Source: Orthonyx spaldingii
Taxonomy: Eukaryota > Chordata > Aves > Passeriformes > Orthonychidae
NCBI GenBank assembly: GCA_013397795.1
Contig: VZTJ01005473.1
Span: 327,587 to 391,586 of the forward strand
Reading direction: 5' to 3'
DNA: 64,000 nucleotides
The notes beneath the pieces are model-generated. The model did no database searches. It was not told the origin of the DNA and worked only from the letters and a program-made list of their open reading frames with translations. Position 1 is the stretch's first letter. Every line of letters begins with the position of its first letter. Position numbers and translations under genes: made by a program. Of this stretch, positions 1-12,644 are shown in pieces.

Positions 1-3000
1 TGATGGCACTCCACGGAGCAAGTGTTGAGATGGATGAGCAGTTCTAAGACGACTTTTGCTGTCAAAGGAAAACTTGTTTTTGTCATGGGATAACTAATAC
101 CTAAAACCTTTCCCATGCAAGAGAACAGTGCAGCCAAAGCATCTGACACAAGGTAAGCCAAGCAACATGAAATGAACACATCCAGAGGAATGCAGTTTAT
201 CTCACTGCTCTTTATGGCAACCTCAGAGGATTCAAAGAACCCTACCTCTGTTTAAAATTTTGCACTGGCGGAGCTGACACCATTTATTTAATAACAAAGT
301 AAAACAAATGATCTGGAGCCCGTGAGGAAAACATTGAAGTTAACAAATACTGCAGAGAGTAATAAGCTTTAGAAGCAGAACCAGTGTGTGTGCAGAACAG
401 CCACCAAACAGGCAAAATGTAAAATGCCAAAAGCAGCACAGAGAAACAAGCAGCACTATTTCTCAAACAAAACTTGGATGGATAGCAAGGAGATAAAATG
501 CATTATTGTCTCTTGGTTTATGCCACAACATATTTTTTCCACCAGTCACAACTACACAGATTTGTATATTCCATAGTGGTTTCCAAATCCCAAATCCTAA
601 ATCTATTCAATTGAATTTCCAGGTTATCTGCCACTGAACACTGGCTTGCCAACAGCTGATCAGCAAGGTAATAGTACTTTTTATTCTCTAGGTTTGTGAG
701 GGGAAATCCATAAGCACAACAGTACAGTCTATTTCTGGGCTTTGCAACATTTCATAGCCATGGCCACATCTCCTGGTTTCTCCACTTGTAGCTACAAGCT
801 GTTATCTGCCTTTCACATGACTAAAATGTGTCCCCCTCTACACAATCGGGGCTCAAAACCAGAACACGTTCATTTGTGCACAGAACTGACGAGTTGGGGT
901 GAGGTCCAGTAATGTGTGAGCAGTTAGACATTTCAGCGTCTTCCTTCTTCCCTCCTTATGCTGCCAAGGATTTCTGATGTTCCCTGATGCTCTGTATGAC
1001 AGGGTTAGATGGCAACAAAGCACCCAGAGAGTGCATTACTCTATGAGTAAATATATGAACACTGATTAGAGTCTTATCTGGTAGAGTTGATGTTCTGACT
1101 TGGAATCTGGGCCAATTTCAGAGTTGTTTTGGGTGGGGTTTTTTAACAGGTTTTTGAACAAGGTCTGAAAAACTGTCTCTCTGTTCTTCCCTGAAGCATT
1201 CCCACTGGGAAGGACAGTACATAGATCTAGTCTCAATGGCAAAGCCATTCTCCCCTAATACGCTCTCGCTCTCTTCTGGTCTGCTGAACCAAAAGCAACT
1301 TCTGCCTCATAACACTCTATAAAAAGAAAAGTTAAGTGTTACAAACTCGTTTTCCTAACCTACAGCTGGCTGAAAATACAGCTGATGTGGATATAAATAT
1401 CTTGAAAGGGAGGAAGCACTGAAACAAAAGCTGTGCTTCATCCATGGTATAGCAGGAGGACACAATAATTTCTTGTGCTGAGAAAAGAAAAACAATAGCT
1501 GATGACTTGTACTTTGTGTGTGACACAGGAAAGATCCAAGCTGTTAGGTCCTTTCAAGAAAAGGCTTTTGAAAAGCAATATAAATTGGCAAAAAGTCCTT
1601 CTTTCTTTTTTTTTCTTTTTAATTCTTCATCACATACCTATGAATTCTGATCACAGAGAAGTGTAGGAGACATTTTCAGGACTGCACATTGAGCCACATT
1701 TTATTTCATCACTGTTCCACCTTCTAGCACTCAAATCCCATCTCCCCTTCTCATCCTTAGGAAGTGCATTTCTCACTCCTAGAAGTGAAAAGACACTATT
1801 ACATAAACCTTGACTAATGCATATCTAGACCAACCCCCCCACCTGGAATGAAGAAGTTAAACTATCTCTCTATATATCTGAAGAAAGCAGATCTCCTTCT
1901 TTGGAACATTTTTGAGACTCCATGACATGGCCAGTACAAATCTCATTAGCCAGTTAATTCTCTATAACCCCTTGAAAGCTAAATTATCTTTTTGAAAAGA
2001 ATCACTTCAATTGCTTAAGCTTCAGCCTAGTAAAGTAATTTGCACATCTTTAATTATGAGGGATTAATTCTTTCATCTATCTTATTTTTGGCCAACTTGA
2101 AAAATGTCCTAATCTCTCCATACTCTTTACTACCCTGCATTTCATCCTTCATCACACTGGACATCAGTTCTTTATTACTGCTGAGGTTTTTTTAGGTGGG
2201 AATTCTTCATCATTAGCTTCACATTCTCACCCTCACTCTCAATTACTTGCATACTTTTTATTTGATTGCCATCATCAGCCTAACGCATTTCTGTCAGTTA
2301 CAGAATCCGTGACACTCCCTTGAGGACATGGCAACTGGAATATCACCCTCAGTTGCAACTTTCCATGGGGATCAATTCTCTCATTGTTTTCTTGTATAGT
2401 GTTTGGGGGTTTTTTTCTTTATAATTTTAACAGCATAGTCATACCTTTCCAAAAATCAATATTCAATTTAATCCCTTTCACTGCACATCAGGCCACATGA
2501 TATAAAAAGAATTTTTCTTTTGCTCCTGAAACCCTTCTTTTTAAATCATGTTCACATTCTATAAAGTCACTTTTCTCTAATTCCTTTCTTGGTCCTCAGC
2601 TTTTTACATTAATATTCATTTTCCTTTGGATTTTTTAAAACTTTTTTTTTTGTAAAAGATGTGCTCATTAACAGCTGAGTTGCATTCTGTCCACTTCAGG
2701 AAAAAATTATATTTATCTTAACTTATTAGCCCTTCAGCTGTATGTTCATGGAAAAAACATCAGCTCAGATTCTAAAGTGTTTTTTGTGAAATAACATGAA
2801 TAATGTCAAAGGAGTTGAAAATTAATATTTTCAGGGAGAACTAATTTGCATACACCAAGCTATTTCTTGGCACATGGTAGAAGTCACCACTTTACTATAA
2901 TGAAAGTCCCCTGGTGAGGAATTATTTATAAAACTATAGTCACAGATGCATATAGAATTTCACAGATCAGTGATTGCCATCTATTCCAAATTTATGAGAG

Positions 3001-3590
3001 AGAATTATCCAGNGAATATATGGAATTGAAGTTTCTGTGACCTTGGACTCATCAGATGACCATTAACCCTCAGTAGGAAGGAGATGGAAAAATTGCCAAT
3101 TTATGAAGTAATAAAACTATGAGTCTTTTATTCAGTGCAGCTGCAAAGCATGGAACAAATCTGGTTTTGGTGATAAGAACTGACCTTACAAACTAATACC
3201 ATCTGAGGTCACAACTCCACTAATCCCACCCACCTCTCTCAAATGAAGTGTGGGGGCTGTTGTTTGGGTTTTTTTTGGCTTTGCTTCATATCATCAGGTA
3301 AATTAGCTTATTTATCACAAGGAAAAAAAAAATATTGCAGAGGTAGACAGAATCCAAGGAGATTTCTGCTCTGCAAAGCTCTCACTGTCCAACTAGACAA
3401 TGAGATGTGTATGCCTGTGACAGAGGCCACCCAAATGAGCTGCTCACAGCTCCTACAGAGACACAGTTTTATTTTTCCTCTAAAATACTCTCCATGAAAG
3501 TGCACTACAGTTTAAAGCTCTGTGGAAGGTGAAGCTCTTGAGCCACAGAAGACAGAAGGAAAGATTTTAACAAAGTACATTTATGCATGT
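1..3590. other. Non-coding AT-rich DNA, no gene seen
   Basis: I see no exon, RNA gene or recognisable repeat in this stretch. Open frames are all shorter than about 85 codons and have no family resemblance. The stretch holds ordinary T-rich runs (for example around 1601-1620 and 2640-2652) and a single ambiguous base at 3013. The segment around 2820-2890 is AT-rich with octamer-like TTTGCAT words but is not distinctive enough to call. Intergenic or intronic DNA is the simplest reading. Confidence 0.6.
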
Positions 3591-3599
3591 ACTCACAAA

Positions 3600-3985
3600 G
3601 TTTGAGCCAGTCCTGGACTTACAGAAAGAGAGCAGCAGCTCCGAATGCTGAACTGGGCAGGAAAGTGACATCAGCCACAGGAGAGCTCCTCAGTGATGAA
3701 GGGTGGGGTGGTTAACACTGGCCACCAGTGGAGCAATTATAAAACCACCCAGGACTGATTTATCTCATCCTGAGCTGCAGATTACAAGGGTCACTTGGGC
3801 TGTTCCTTGCTGGGAAGAGGAACGGTGTAACCTGGTGCACTGACAGCACCCTGAGGAAGCCAAACCACGGCAGCACCTGCAGATGGGTCAAACTCAGCTC
3901 AGAGTGTGGGAAACCAGTGGCAGACACCACAGCCCTACAGCTGCTGTTACAATAGACATTAAAGAAGCAAAATAAATAGGTAGTA
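3600..3985 (+). other. GC-richer patch with TATA-like box and AATAAA; possible old LTR or promoter
   Basis: This patch stands out from its AT-rich surroundings by higher GC. It has a TATA-like word, TTATAAAA, at 3737-3744 and a polyadenylation hexamer, AATAAA, at 3971-3976, about 230 bases downstream on the same strand. That spacing and the GC contrast resemble the promoter-to-poly(A) layout of a retroviral LTR, but I do not recognise the family and cannot place clear TG...CA ends or a target duplication. It could equally be unique sequence with chance motifs. No open frame of note runs through it. Confidence 0.25.
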
Positions 3986-6979
3986 CATTTCTAACTAGAC
4001 CAAACTGCCTGAGAAATGTTGCTGCTCCAGACTATGGCTCACTGCCCCTGTTTGTTCAGATTTTTGTAAGACCATGCTGTAAAAGTGATCAGTAAATTAA
4101 ACTCAGCAAGCAAACAAAACCCAGAAAAAGCAAGAAAGTACTGACAAGAACAAAGCAAGGTACCTCTGCTTATATTTTTCCATATAATTTTCTAAAATTC
4201 ATATAAAACTTTTATTCTAGAAAATGTCTATTTCTATTTGCATGTGTTTAGGGTTGTTATCAACCACTATTTGTATCTCCTGTTAAAAAGATGACCCAAT
4301 AAATAACTACATAAGCAGCAAGTGTTGTAAGAATAACTTAAACCAGCTATGCCAACCCCCCTTCAAAATTCCACCAACACTGTAAAAGTGGAAAGTCTTT
4401 AAGATGAGTGTTAATAATTTCCAATAATTTCATTGTCAGGACAGACATGTAGCACTTTCCACATCCTGAAATGCAAAAGTTTAAGTTCCAAATGTACCAA
4501 ATTTACTGAAATGCAAAAGATATTTAGTTGTTGCTGAAAATCCACCATGTATACATGTATAAAAATATAAATATAAATCCAGTGCACAAATCCCCAAAAT
4601 GAAATAAACTAAATAAGAGCTCAATATGCCCCCCTTTTCAAGCTAAAACACACTGATTTGCATTTTAGTTTTCCCTGTACTGGGTTTACAATTGCATCAA
4701 CAATTGAGCTAAACAATCCTGTAGTTCTTCAGTTCCAAGTCATGGTGTTGTCCGTGCTACAAGCACAAGTGAAAGGATGGGGAGCCCGACTGCTGCAGAT
4801 TTCATTGGCTCCTTAAAAGTCCTTTTTAGCTGCCTTCCACTTCTCCATTCCCAACATGCAGAGGAAACATCATACAATTTCTTTAGATTTATTAAGCAAA
4901 AATTTAGATAAAACCCAAAAGTCACGACTTTCTATTTCACTACATATGCAGCAGTATTCAAAGAAGCTCTAAAACGAGCTCTAGATCAGCCCATGAAGTA
5001 ATTCAGAAGCAGATCAGCTTTAGATGGGTAAGCCCTCCGTGTGACTAGACTACCTTGTCAGCACACAAAATCTTTGCTGAAAATCTAAGAGTATGCACAA
5101 GCATCAAGCTTCCAGAATATTCATAATACTGTACATGTGAAAACAATAATAAACAAACCACACAATTTTAAGAAAAACAAAACAGTATTAACACTAACAT
5201 TATTCTAAATACTGCTATTTGATCCAGCAATTAATGTAATGATACAAAAATATAGTTATAATTAACAGAAATTCCCACAGGATTCATTCATTTGAAAAAA
5301 CTTAAATTATCCTGCTAAAGGGAAATTCCCATCACAATGTTCCCATGTTACACCATAGATAATGTAACATTTTGAATTAATTTTCATATTTCTCAGTGGT
5401 ATTTTAAATTCTTTAAAGAATGATCTTCAGAGCCAATATTTCTTTAGATATGTTTTACCCCCAAGATTAAGCTTTTTTTACAATTGCAGGCAGAGCCCAT
5501 ACAACAAATAGGTAAAATAAATACAGTGGAATTTCATTTTTTCTCTCCCTGTAATCATAGACATATTAAGAAACACAGCTTCTACATTTTTAAGTCACCT
5601 AGACAGCTTGCCAGATTCTGTGCATGTTTATTTAACAAGACTTGTGATCCTTAAACTTTTGATAGGCATTTATAGGTAAAAGCAACAAGAAATCATATGA
5701 CATTATAAACCTTACAAGCCAAAACAATAAGATTATTTTATAGCTACAAAATAAAATAAAACAAGTCCACAATATCATTAGATATAATTTGGAAATTTAT
5801 TCCAAAGAAACCTTGGAATATTCTTCATTCCACTGTGATTCAAGTGGCAAGGGGCAGGTAGTTAAAAAAAACCCAAAAAACCAAAACAGCAGGCGCTGAA
5901 AGGAAGAGTGTGAAGCTGTACATAACACTCAAAGAACAAGGCTCCCTACAAAGAACAATTATCCATGAGAAACACAGTCTCAAATTATAAAAGGCTCCCA
6001 AATTATAGCAGTGTGCAGTCTCCAGCAGCACCAAACATGACAAATGAACAATAAAAGAATCTTACTTGCTTTACACAAAGCCTTCAGAATACAATCCCTC
6101 ACACCACAAAATGACAAGCAAAAATGACTTTCTTTTTCCTAATGTTTGTTGTTTTCTCCGTACCTTGGTACACGGTGCCTTTTCTGGCACCTGTAACAAG
6201 TCTTTTACTTTAGGCTAGGAGTTTATTCCTGGCTATTCTATTCTTGTACCAACAAAATGACTGCTCCTACCAGACATTACAGTTTCTCTGACACACAAGC
6301 ACTTGCAGAAAGCTACATTTCCCCGAGAAAGGAAAGTAACAGAAAGGAGAGGGACAATAGTAAAAATTATGTGTGAAACCCGTTACCAATGCACCTGTTA
6401 CCTAAAATTTCAGGAGTGAGCTCCCTATCACATCTCAACATTTTATAGAAAATTCTACAGGTGGCCTCCTGCCATACCTGATTTGTTTGTTTGTCTGTTT
6501 TTATAGAGAAATGATGCAAAGAAAAGCAACAACAACAACAACAAAAAAATCATGAAGGTGTTGATGGCAGGAAAAGCTACTTGGTAATCAATGGCTCATA
6601 AACAAGCACTTGAACAGGTGATCTTAAAGCTCCACTGGATGTGGTTTTTGTAGTGATAGCTAAACTTCTACCTAAAAAATAAAAATAAAAATTTCCTTCA
6701 GAAGTCAAGATCATGAAGCTAAGATTGCTGATTACTTCCTGATTAAATACAAATAGAAAAAATTCATAGAATGGCACTTCAGAATTTTTTTCCCTGAAAC
6801 AAAGCAGAGAAATAAGAAACAAGCACAGACAAATCAAAATATGTATAAAAGTTACTTCAGGCTTAACAGCGACAATTTTTATCCTCTTCACTGTTAGATA
6901 AGTTTATTATTTTATATAGACTAAGTTATTTGTCTATGGAAAAGTTGATAGAACAGCAGTGAAGTGCATGTACTCCGTG
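3986..6979. other. Non-coding AT-rich DNA, no gene seen
   Basis: Nothing here looks like an exon or RNA gene. Minor structure includes a 12-bp palindrome CATGTATACATG at 4546-4557, an 8-bp inverted repeat (ATGTTACA/TGTAACAT) at 5345-5370, and a short (CAA)n tract near 6527-6547. The longest open frame (104 codons, minus strand, 6577-6891) is low-complexity hydrophobic sequence read from AT-rich DNA and is not credible as a protein. Confidence 0.6.
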
Positions 6980-7010
6980 TTTTGGGTTACACTGTAAGGT
7001 GTAACCAAAA
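6980..7010. repeat. Near-perfect 12-bp inverted repeat just outside the LTR
   Basis: The arm at 6980-6992 (TTTTGGGTTACAC) pairs with 6999-7010 (GTGTAACCAAAA) across a 6-base spacer, with one bulged G. It ends ten bases before the inferred LTR start at 7021. It may be chance, the remains of a DNA-transposon terminal repeat, or part of a transcription-factor site pair. No second copy of the arm was noticed nearby that would delimit a transposon. Confidence 0.5.
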
Positions 7011-7020
7011 GTACATATTC

Positions 7021-7490
7021 TGTTACCATCTTCAGGAGCTGTTAAAATGGGTGGGGCAGTGTTCTTTGTCTCTTCCATGGCTCATCCCTGATAACTCCCT
7101 CCAGGGCTGTCTCTGCTAATGGGCCATCAAGTTCTCCCAGCACGACTCATAAAATTCCATCATCCTCTTGTGAGATGCCCCGCCCAGGGGGAGGAACCAA
7201 ACATTCCTACCTGGATATAATCTGAGGCTTGGCACACCAGAGCAGCACTTCCACTGGATTCCCAGAGGACAAGAGCTCAGTAACCACCACTGGACCTCCA
7301 GAGAAGGACCAGATCTCTACAGGATCACTGCTTTGACAGAACCACATCCATCACTCCAACAGGACTGCAGCCACCCTGACTGACAGGGTGTCAGGTCATA
7401 TTCTGACTGTCAGTTTAAGCCAGTGTTTCCGTACTATTGCCTTTATTTTAATTTTCCTATTAAATGCTGTTCTGACTTGGAATCTCTTGC
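7021..7490 (+). mobile_element. Endogenous retrovirus LTR (solo, avian type)
   Basis: I recognise this as a common bird LTR. It appears to begin with TGTTACCATC at 7021 and contains the usual U3 layout: a GC box (CCCCGCCC, 7178-7185) and a TATA-like GATATAAT at 7214-7221. A GC-richer R/U5-like part follows, with repeated 'CACTGGA' and 'CAGGATCACTG'-type words, and an ATTAAA poly(A) signal lies at 7459-7464. No gag, pol or env follows, and no partner LTR was seen within the window, so it is most likely a solo LTR. The 3' end is uncertain: the tail after the poly(A) signal looks short compared with the versions I know, and I found no clean target-site duplication. It lies in plus orientation. 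The exact family name is not assigned from memory. Confidence 0.8.
7214..7221 (+). promoter_or_regulatory. TATA-like box of the LTR
   Basis: GATATAAT lies about 30 bases downstream of the GC box and some 240 bases before the ATTAAA signal, the expected arrangement for an LTR promoter. Whether it is still active cannot be told from sequence. Confidence 0.5.
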
Positions 7491-10400
7491 AAGATATTTG
7501 TGTGGTTCATTCCTCCTGCTGGTTTGCCTTCAAACCAGTACACTCAGTCAGTTCTTTCTTGAGGCTTCAGCAAACACAGATGACCCACACACTGCAGTGT
7601 GCACACACGTCTCACACAGACATCCACTTAAGGTCTGTAATACCCACCTTACACAAGACTGTTTCCAGAATGACTTCCCTTTTGGAAGCTGTAAATTTCA
7701 AAACTCACTTATCGATCTATGAATTTAAATATAGGTATTATTTCCTCATTTATTCAGAAATTAACTGGTTTGTAGCACAGGGTTACCTTTCAATTCGTTC
7801 ACTTTGTCCAGGCATATATGTGGAAGTAGGAATGCATAGCTACCCTTCATGCAGTACTTTTTAATCCTTCTGTATTTTGTTACATATTCTCCTCTTAAAA
7901 ATGTAATCCCTTCAAAGAATTATCTTGCTAAGTAAGGTGTTTTCCTTTTTTTTCTGCTATACAATTCTGCTTTCACAAGTTGCAGCAAATAGTCATTCAC
8001 ACTTTAGCTTCCCCCCATTAAATGTATGTAAAATGTCATCACATATTCCTTTTTTCACTTACTACACTGAAAGTGCAATCTTGTAGGTATGTGCAATAAT
8101 TTTAGAATTTTGATGTAAAAAATGTTAAAAATAAGGACTCTTACATTCCCCTAAATATATTTATTCGCACTACTAAAATTGCATCTAGTGCTGTACATTT
8201 ATACCACAGTGTGCTTTGCCATGGTGTTCTGTGAGCAGGCAGATCACACTTCCACTTAGAAATAGTATCTTTAATTAGTCCAACAGTTACACACAGAAAA
8301 TTAGAGAAGCACTGGGAAAACTGAGCTCTTTGGATGTTTAAAATAAAGTCTGTTTAAAATGTTATAGGTTTTAAAATGTGTGAGTTTGATTCAAATCCAC
8401 AGGAAGGTAACAAAACTGATGGGAAGAGAGCTACCAGCAACAGGAACACAACCAAGCTATGAATCCAGCAATGCTTCCTTTGGAGCAGAGACTGAGCTGG
8501 AGTCAAGACCATCTCTACACTCATAGGTCAAAGTCAATATAGAAAACAAGAACAGCAGAGGAAAACCAGACCTGACAAACTGAGCTGTGTTTGCCAGCAA
8601 AGCAAATAGGAAAACTGAGATTAAACAGAACATAAAAGTAATGGCAAACCTGGATCCAAAGCGTTAAATAGCTTACAAAAAACCCCCACAGGTAAAGTGA
8701 CACTGGGAAATAGAAAGTATCAGATATAAAGGACAGGATATTTGGTTGATGTGTACAAAACCACAAATAGAGCATTAACCTGTGACATGCAACATGTATG
8801 ATTGAGTGAAGTACAAATAATGAATTAAAGAAGAAAAAAAAATATTAGAAACTGAAGCAGGTGAGAGCCTCTCCCCAACCCACATGTGTGCAATGGCCTT
8901 GAGGGATGATGTTACAGACCAGAATGCTGAAGCCATTACATAAAGCCACTCACACTTTATATAACAGTCTCTCTGAAGCCATTGCAGTGAGCCCCTTGTT
9001 ATCTCTTGAGAAGGGAGAATGGACGGAGGATCACAATAAGCTGGATTGTCTTAAAAGATTCAGAAGAAAAAGTCACTAAACCTAAACCAACCAAAACCAA
9101 CTCAAAACTAACAACCCAAAGTTTTGTTTAACTTGGAGACTGCAGCAAATTACTGATGCCAGAAAGTGCTTGAGGTTCTTTGACTGAGAAGTAAAGAGGC
9201 CCTCAATTCTAAGTCAAAGAGCCACTCCCTCCACATCTGATTTCCACAAGTTTCCAACAGGCTCAGAGCCCACTAGAAATACACACTCCCCCTATGGTAT
9301 CTCTCCATTAGGCATCCTGCCTGGGTAAGAATAAAACTCGCCTTGCTGCTGCAGCGAATGTAGTCCTCCACTGAAGAAGACCTTACATTAAATCTTGTGA
9401 AAGTAAAACTACAGCACGACAGAAGAAACAGCCTTGCTACGTAGCAACGCTTACTCACTTCCTTTGACTTAGGTGGCTGCACAAGATAAAGAGTACAGCT
9501 CTCAGAAACAATCTCCAAGGTTAATTGGAATGTGAATGGAATACAATACAGAGCACTACATCCTTCTGTAGTTGATTTTTCCTCTACAGTAATAGGTACA
9601 GCATTTTTAGCTTCTTTTTGCATCTAATGAATATACCAGGACACTCACAGAACAGAGCAGGCGATTGTTTTTCACAGCCTTATTTACTCAGCTTTTGTTT
9701 ATTCAATTGAATATAGCTGGGGAGTTTGCATTCAGCATGACATATTTACTGGTGCTGGTAACAGGATACTCTGGAAGATATTAAGTGTTGAAATAAAGCA
9801 ACTGCTTTCACTGCCTAAGTGTCCCTGGTTCACTTACCATGTGTAACACATTTCAAAGGCACATAAAGTGCACAAGCTTACAGAATAAAATCTTCTACTG
9901 AGTATTTTCATATATGTTAGAGAAACTGATTCTCTTCTCTGTCAGAGTAAATCAATATCTATACTATCTAAGAACTAAGACTAGCATTTACTGAATAGAC
10001 AACTGAATTTTAGATACAAATTTAATAAAAGTAATACAAGACAGGAAATAAACACAGGGCAGACAAAAGCTATTTCTATTTCCTTTAGGCTTCTACAACT
10101 GAGAGATAGATTTCTAAGCAGTTGTAGATGTTATGTGTTCTCTGGGATGTTACTGTTCAAATCTTAATCACCATTTATTGTTTTTCCCCTCAGAACATTT
10201 ACAAGCATAAGGCAAATACATGCAGATAGAACTCTCTAGGAAATTACTTACATAAAAAAGCAGAAGCTACTAAGCAAAGATATGTGGGGTTTGGAGATCT
10301 GGATTCACTTCCCTGATTAAATGGCCTCAACACCCTGCAGTTTGCATCATTCATGTTGTTCAAGCCCATTGTATTTAAAGATGACCACGCCAGAGAATGA

Positions 10401-11294
10401 ATGGGAAAGTCAACCTCAGTGGATGAACGTTCAGCCAGTCAAAGCTACAGACAGCAACCATTTTTGGATGCTATCACACTATCACTTAAGTTTTCCAAAA
10501 TGCTACTGTTGTACACATCCTGCACTTGGCACAACTTTCTCCCTGCTCCCTGACTCCCCCAGTGAACACCAAGGTTCTGTGCAGTGATATTTCTGCTGTT
10601 CTTCAACTTGATGTTCTATTTTGCAGCTAAAAATACAAAATTCTTAGCTGAACAAGAATATCCTTGAAAGATGTTCATGAGTAACCATGCTTCCTGCTGT
10701 ACTCTAGACAGTCATTGGCATGTGTACCTAGTCAGTCCAAAATACTTGCCAGCCCTATGAAATGGACCCTTCCCACTGAGGAAATTAAAAGAACATTTTA
10801 GGACATGCCACCTCTCCCCAAGAAGACACATGGAAACATCCTCTGTACAGCATCCAAGACTGACATGGATCAGAGCCACATAAGAAGTGTCACAACATCC
10901 AGCTCTTCTGAAATGGTGGAGAATAAGATCCCATCGCCTCTGCTCACAGCTCTGAATTCCCGAGTACAGCAGCTTCCAGCCCTTAAAGCCCAGGCCTGCT
11001 TCCAGGCCCCACAAGTCAGTCTGCTGAAGACTCCTTTGGAATCTCTGCAGAGTCTCAAGGATTGTTTACAGGAAGATTAAGCCCAAAACCAATCATCTGG
11101 AAGTTCCACCTTAGTCCCAGTGCCCACTTTAGGGTCACAGATCATCTAGTCCCCTGCACAGAAAATGCATTCTAATTTAGCATTCCTTGTAGCAAGACGT
11201 CAGACAGGACACCCAAAGAGAGATTCACGTTGCAGTTGATGGAAGTTTGTCTTAAATTGCACAGAAAATGCCCTGGATAGATTTTTTTTTTTTT
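7491..11294. other. Non-coding DNA, no gene seen
   Basis: A 158-codon frame (7388-7864) starts inside the LTR and runs into the flank; it has no recognisable domain and is taken as spurious. The stretch 10800-11080 is somewhat GC-richer and open on both strands (about 90-100 codons), again without recognisable protein features. At 11110-11160 some words (for example GATCATCTAGT) recall the end of CR1 elements, but the match is too poor to call. No RNA gene was seen. Confidence 0.55.
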
Positions 11295-11335
11295 NNNNNN
11301 NNNNNNNNNNNNNNNNNNNNNNNNNNNNNNNNNNN
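11295..11335. other. Assembly gap (41 N) within a poly-T tract
   Basis: 41 unknown bases are bounded by 13 T on the left (11282-11294) and 7 T on the right (11336-11342). The gap therefore sits in a homopolymer or T-rich low-complexity tract whose true length is unknown. Confidence 0.98.
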
Positions 11336-11342
11336 TTTTTTT

Positions 11343-12599
11343 AAATCTGTAGTACTCTAAAATTCAACTCAGTTTGTATTCTCAGACACTTTTATATGCC
11401 TAAAAGCCACAAAGATTTTCCTTTCCGATGTTGCCTGAGATCTCCTAAGCAGTAGAAGCATGACAGTTTTATTAAATGTTTACCTAAAAAATTCACTGCA
11501 CTTTGTATGTTTTCGCTGTGTAAGTTCCAGCAACACTCTGATTCCAAAGAGATTCAAACAGGGCTTTAAACACCCACTGCCAGCAGAGCTCCCACTGCCT
11601 GTACAACACAGAGTACACATGGAGAAAAGAAAGGTAAATCTGGTATTAGTCAGGACTTGTGGCACTGAAGAGGGAAAATATGATTTTGAAATGCCTGGTG
11701 ATACCTATAAGTGGAAACGGTCCAAATGCTCACTCAAAACATTTCAATCAATGCAACTTTCAAGAGAAATGCCAAATGGGACAAATACTTCACCTCCTTT
11801 CATGACTGCCACTGTTTCACATTTTACTTGATGAATGAAATGAAACTCATTTTGATAAGTTTCCTGTGTTACTGTAAATATCTGTCAGTGCATAGACCCC
11901 AATATTAAATCTCCATGAAAATTTTAATTTATTTTTGCATAATAGAGAGTACTACAGAGAGAAATCAGAGTCCTGTGTCCAGATAGTGGAGGAACAACAC
12001 TTCACCTACAAGAAACAGAAGCAAACACATGAAGTAAATGTCTAACTCTGTAAGAAGGGACTCCTTCACAGCTGGGACCATGACTACTTATGACATCTGA
12101 AACAGGTGAGCTAGTGATCACTAGAAATGTCACTAGAACAAAGTAAAAAGGTTTGGTTTTACATCTTTTATGATTAACAGAGCCAGATGAAAAAGCACAT
12201 CTCACTAGTTGTTCATCTCAGAGAGGTTCCTCAATTAGCATTTACTTCCAGTATCTGCTTCACTCCTGAGCACAAGCCTAGAGGCAAAACTTTATACTTC
12301 TTCCTTCGAGTCTTTCATAAACATGGATGATTGAGTAGCCTGCTCCAATGCCTCCTTACTTCCAAAATACACAATGGTATTGATTTCTAGTTTGGCACTT
12401 CCTTTGAAAGCACAAGGTAGATTCTGCCTCATTTTATAATTTGTCAGTCCTCTCTCTATACAGCCATCTTTTTATGACTGCCTTGCAAGCTCTCTGTTTC
12501 TCTTATATAGCAAATATTGCTATGTAGACAACATACTGACAGCATTTAATTTTTATGTGTCTCAGTACATCCTGTGTTCTTTACTGCTACTTTTTTATT

Positions 12600-12602
<3 letters not shown>
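11343..12602. other. Non-coding DNA, no gene seen
   Basis: There are no exon-like or RNA-like features. A 123-codon frame at 11460-11831 has no recognisable domain. The only ordered structure is a perfect 14-bp palindrome CTAGTGATCACTAG at 12111-12124, followed at 12130-12136 by another TCACTAG. Confidence 0.55.

Positions 12603-12640
<38 letters not shown>
12603..12640. repeat. (TA)19 microsatellite
   Basis: There are nineteen uninterrupted TA units, followed by a further ATAT at 12641-12644. It is a perfect dinucleotide array and likely to vary in length between individuals. Confidence 0.97.

Positions 12641-12644
<4 letters not shown>

Noticed and set aside
7388..7864. 158-codon open frame on the plus strand
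   Set aside because: It begins inside the LTR and runs into unrelated flank; no domain, no plausible start context.
8385..8400. GATTCAAATCC, similar to a tRNA B box
   Set aside because: No A box or cloverleaf pairing upstream.
11110..11165. Words resembling the 3' end of a CR1 element (GATCATCTAGT followed by CCCTGCACAG)
   Set aside because: Match too short and interrupted; no octamer repeat end was found.
12111..12136. 14-bp palindrome CTAGTGATCACTAG plus another TCACTAG
   Set aside because: Short enough to be chance in 64 kb; recorded only as a minor note.
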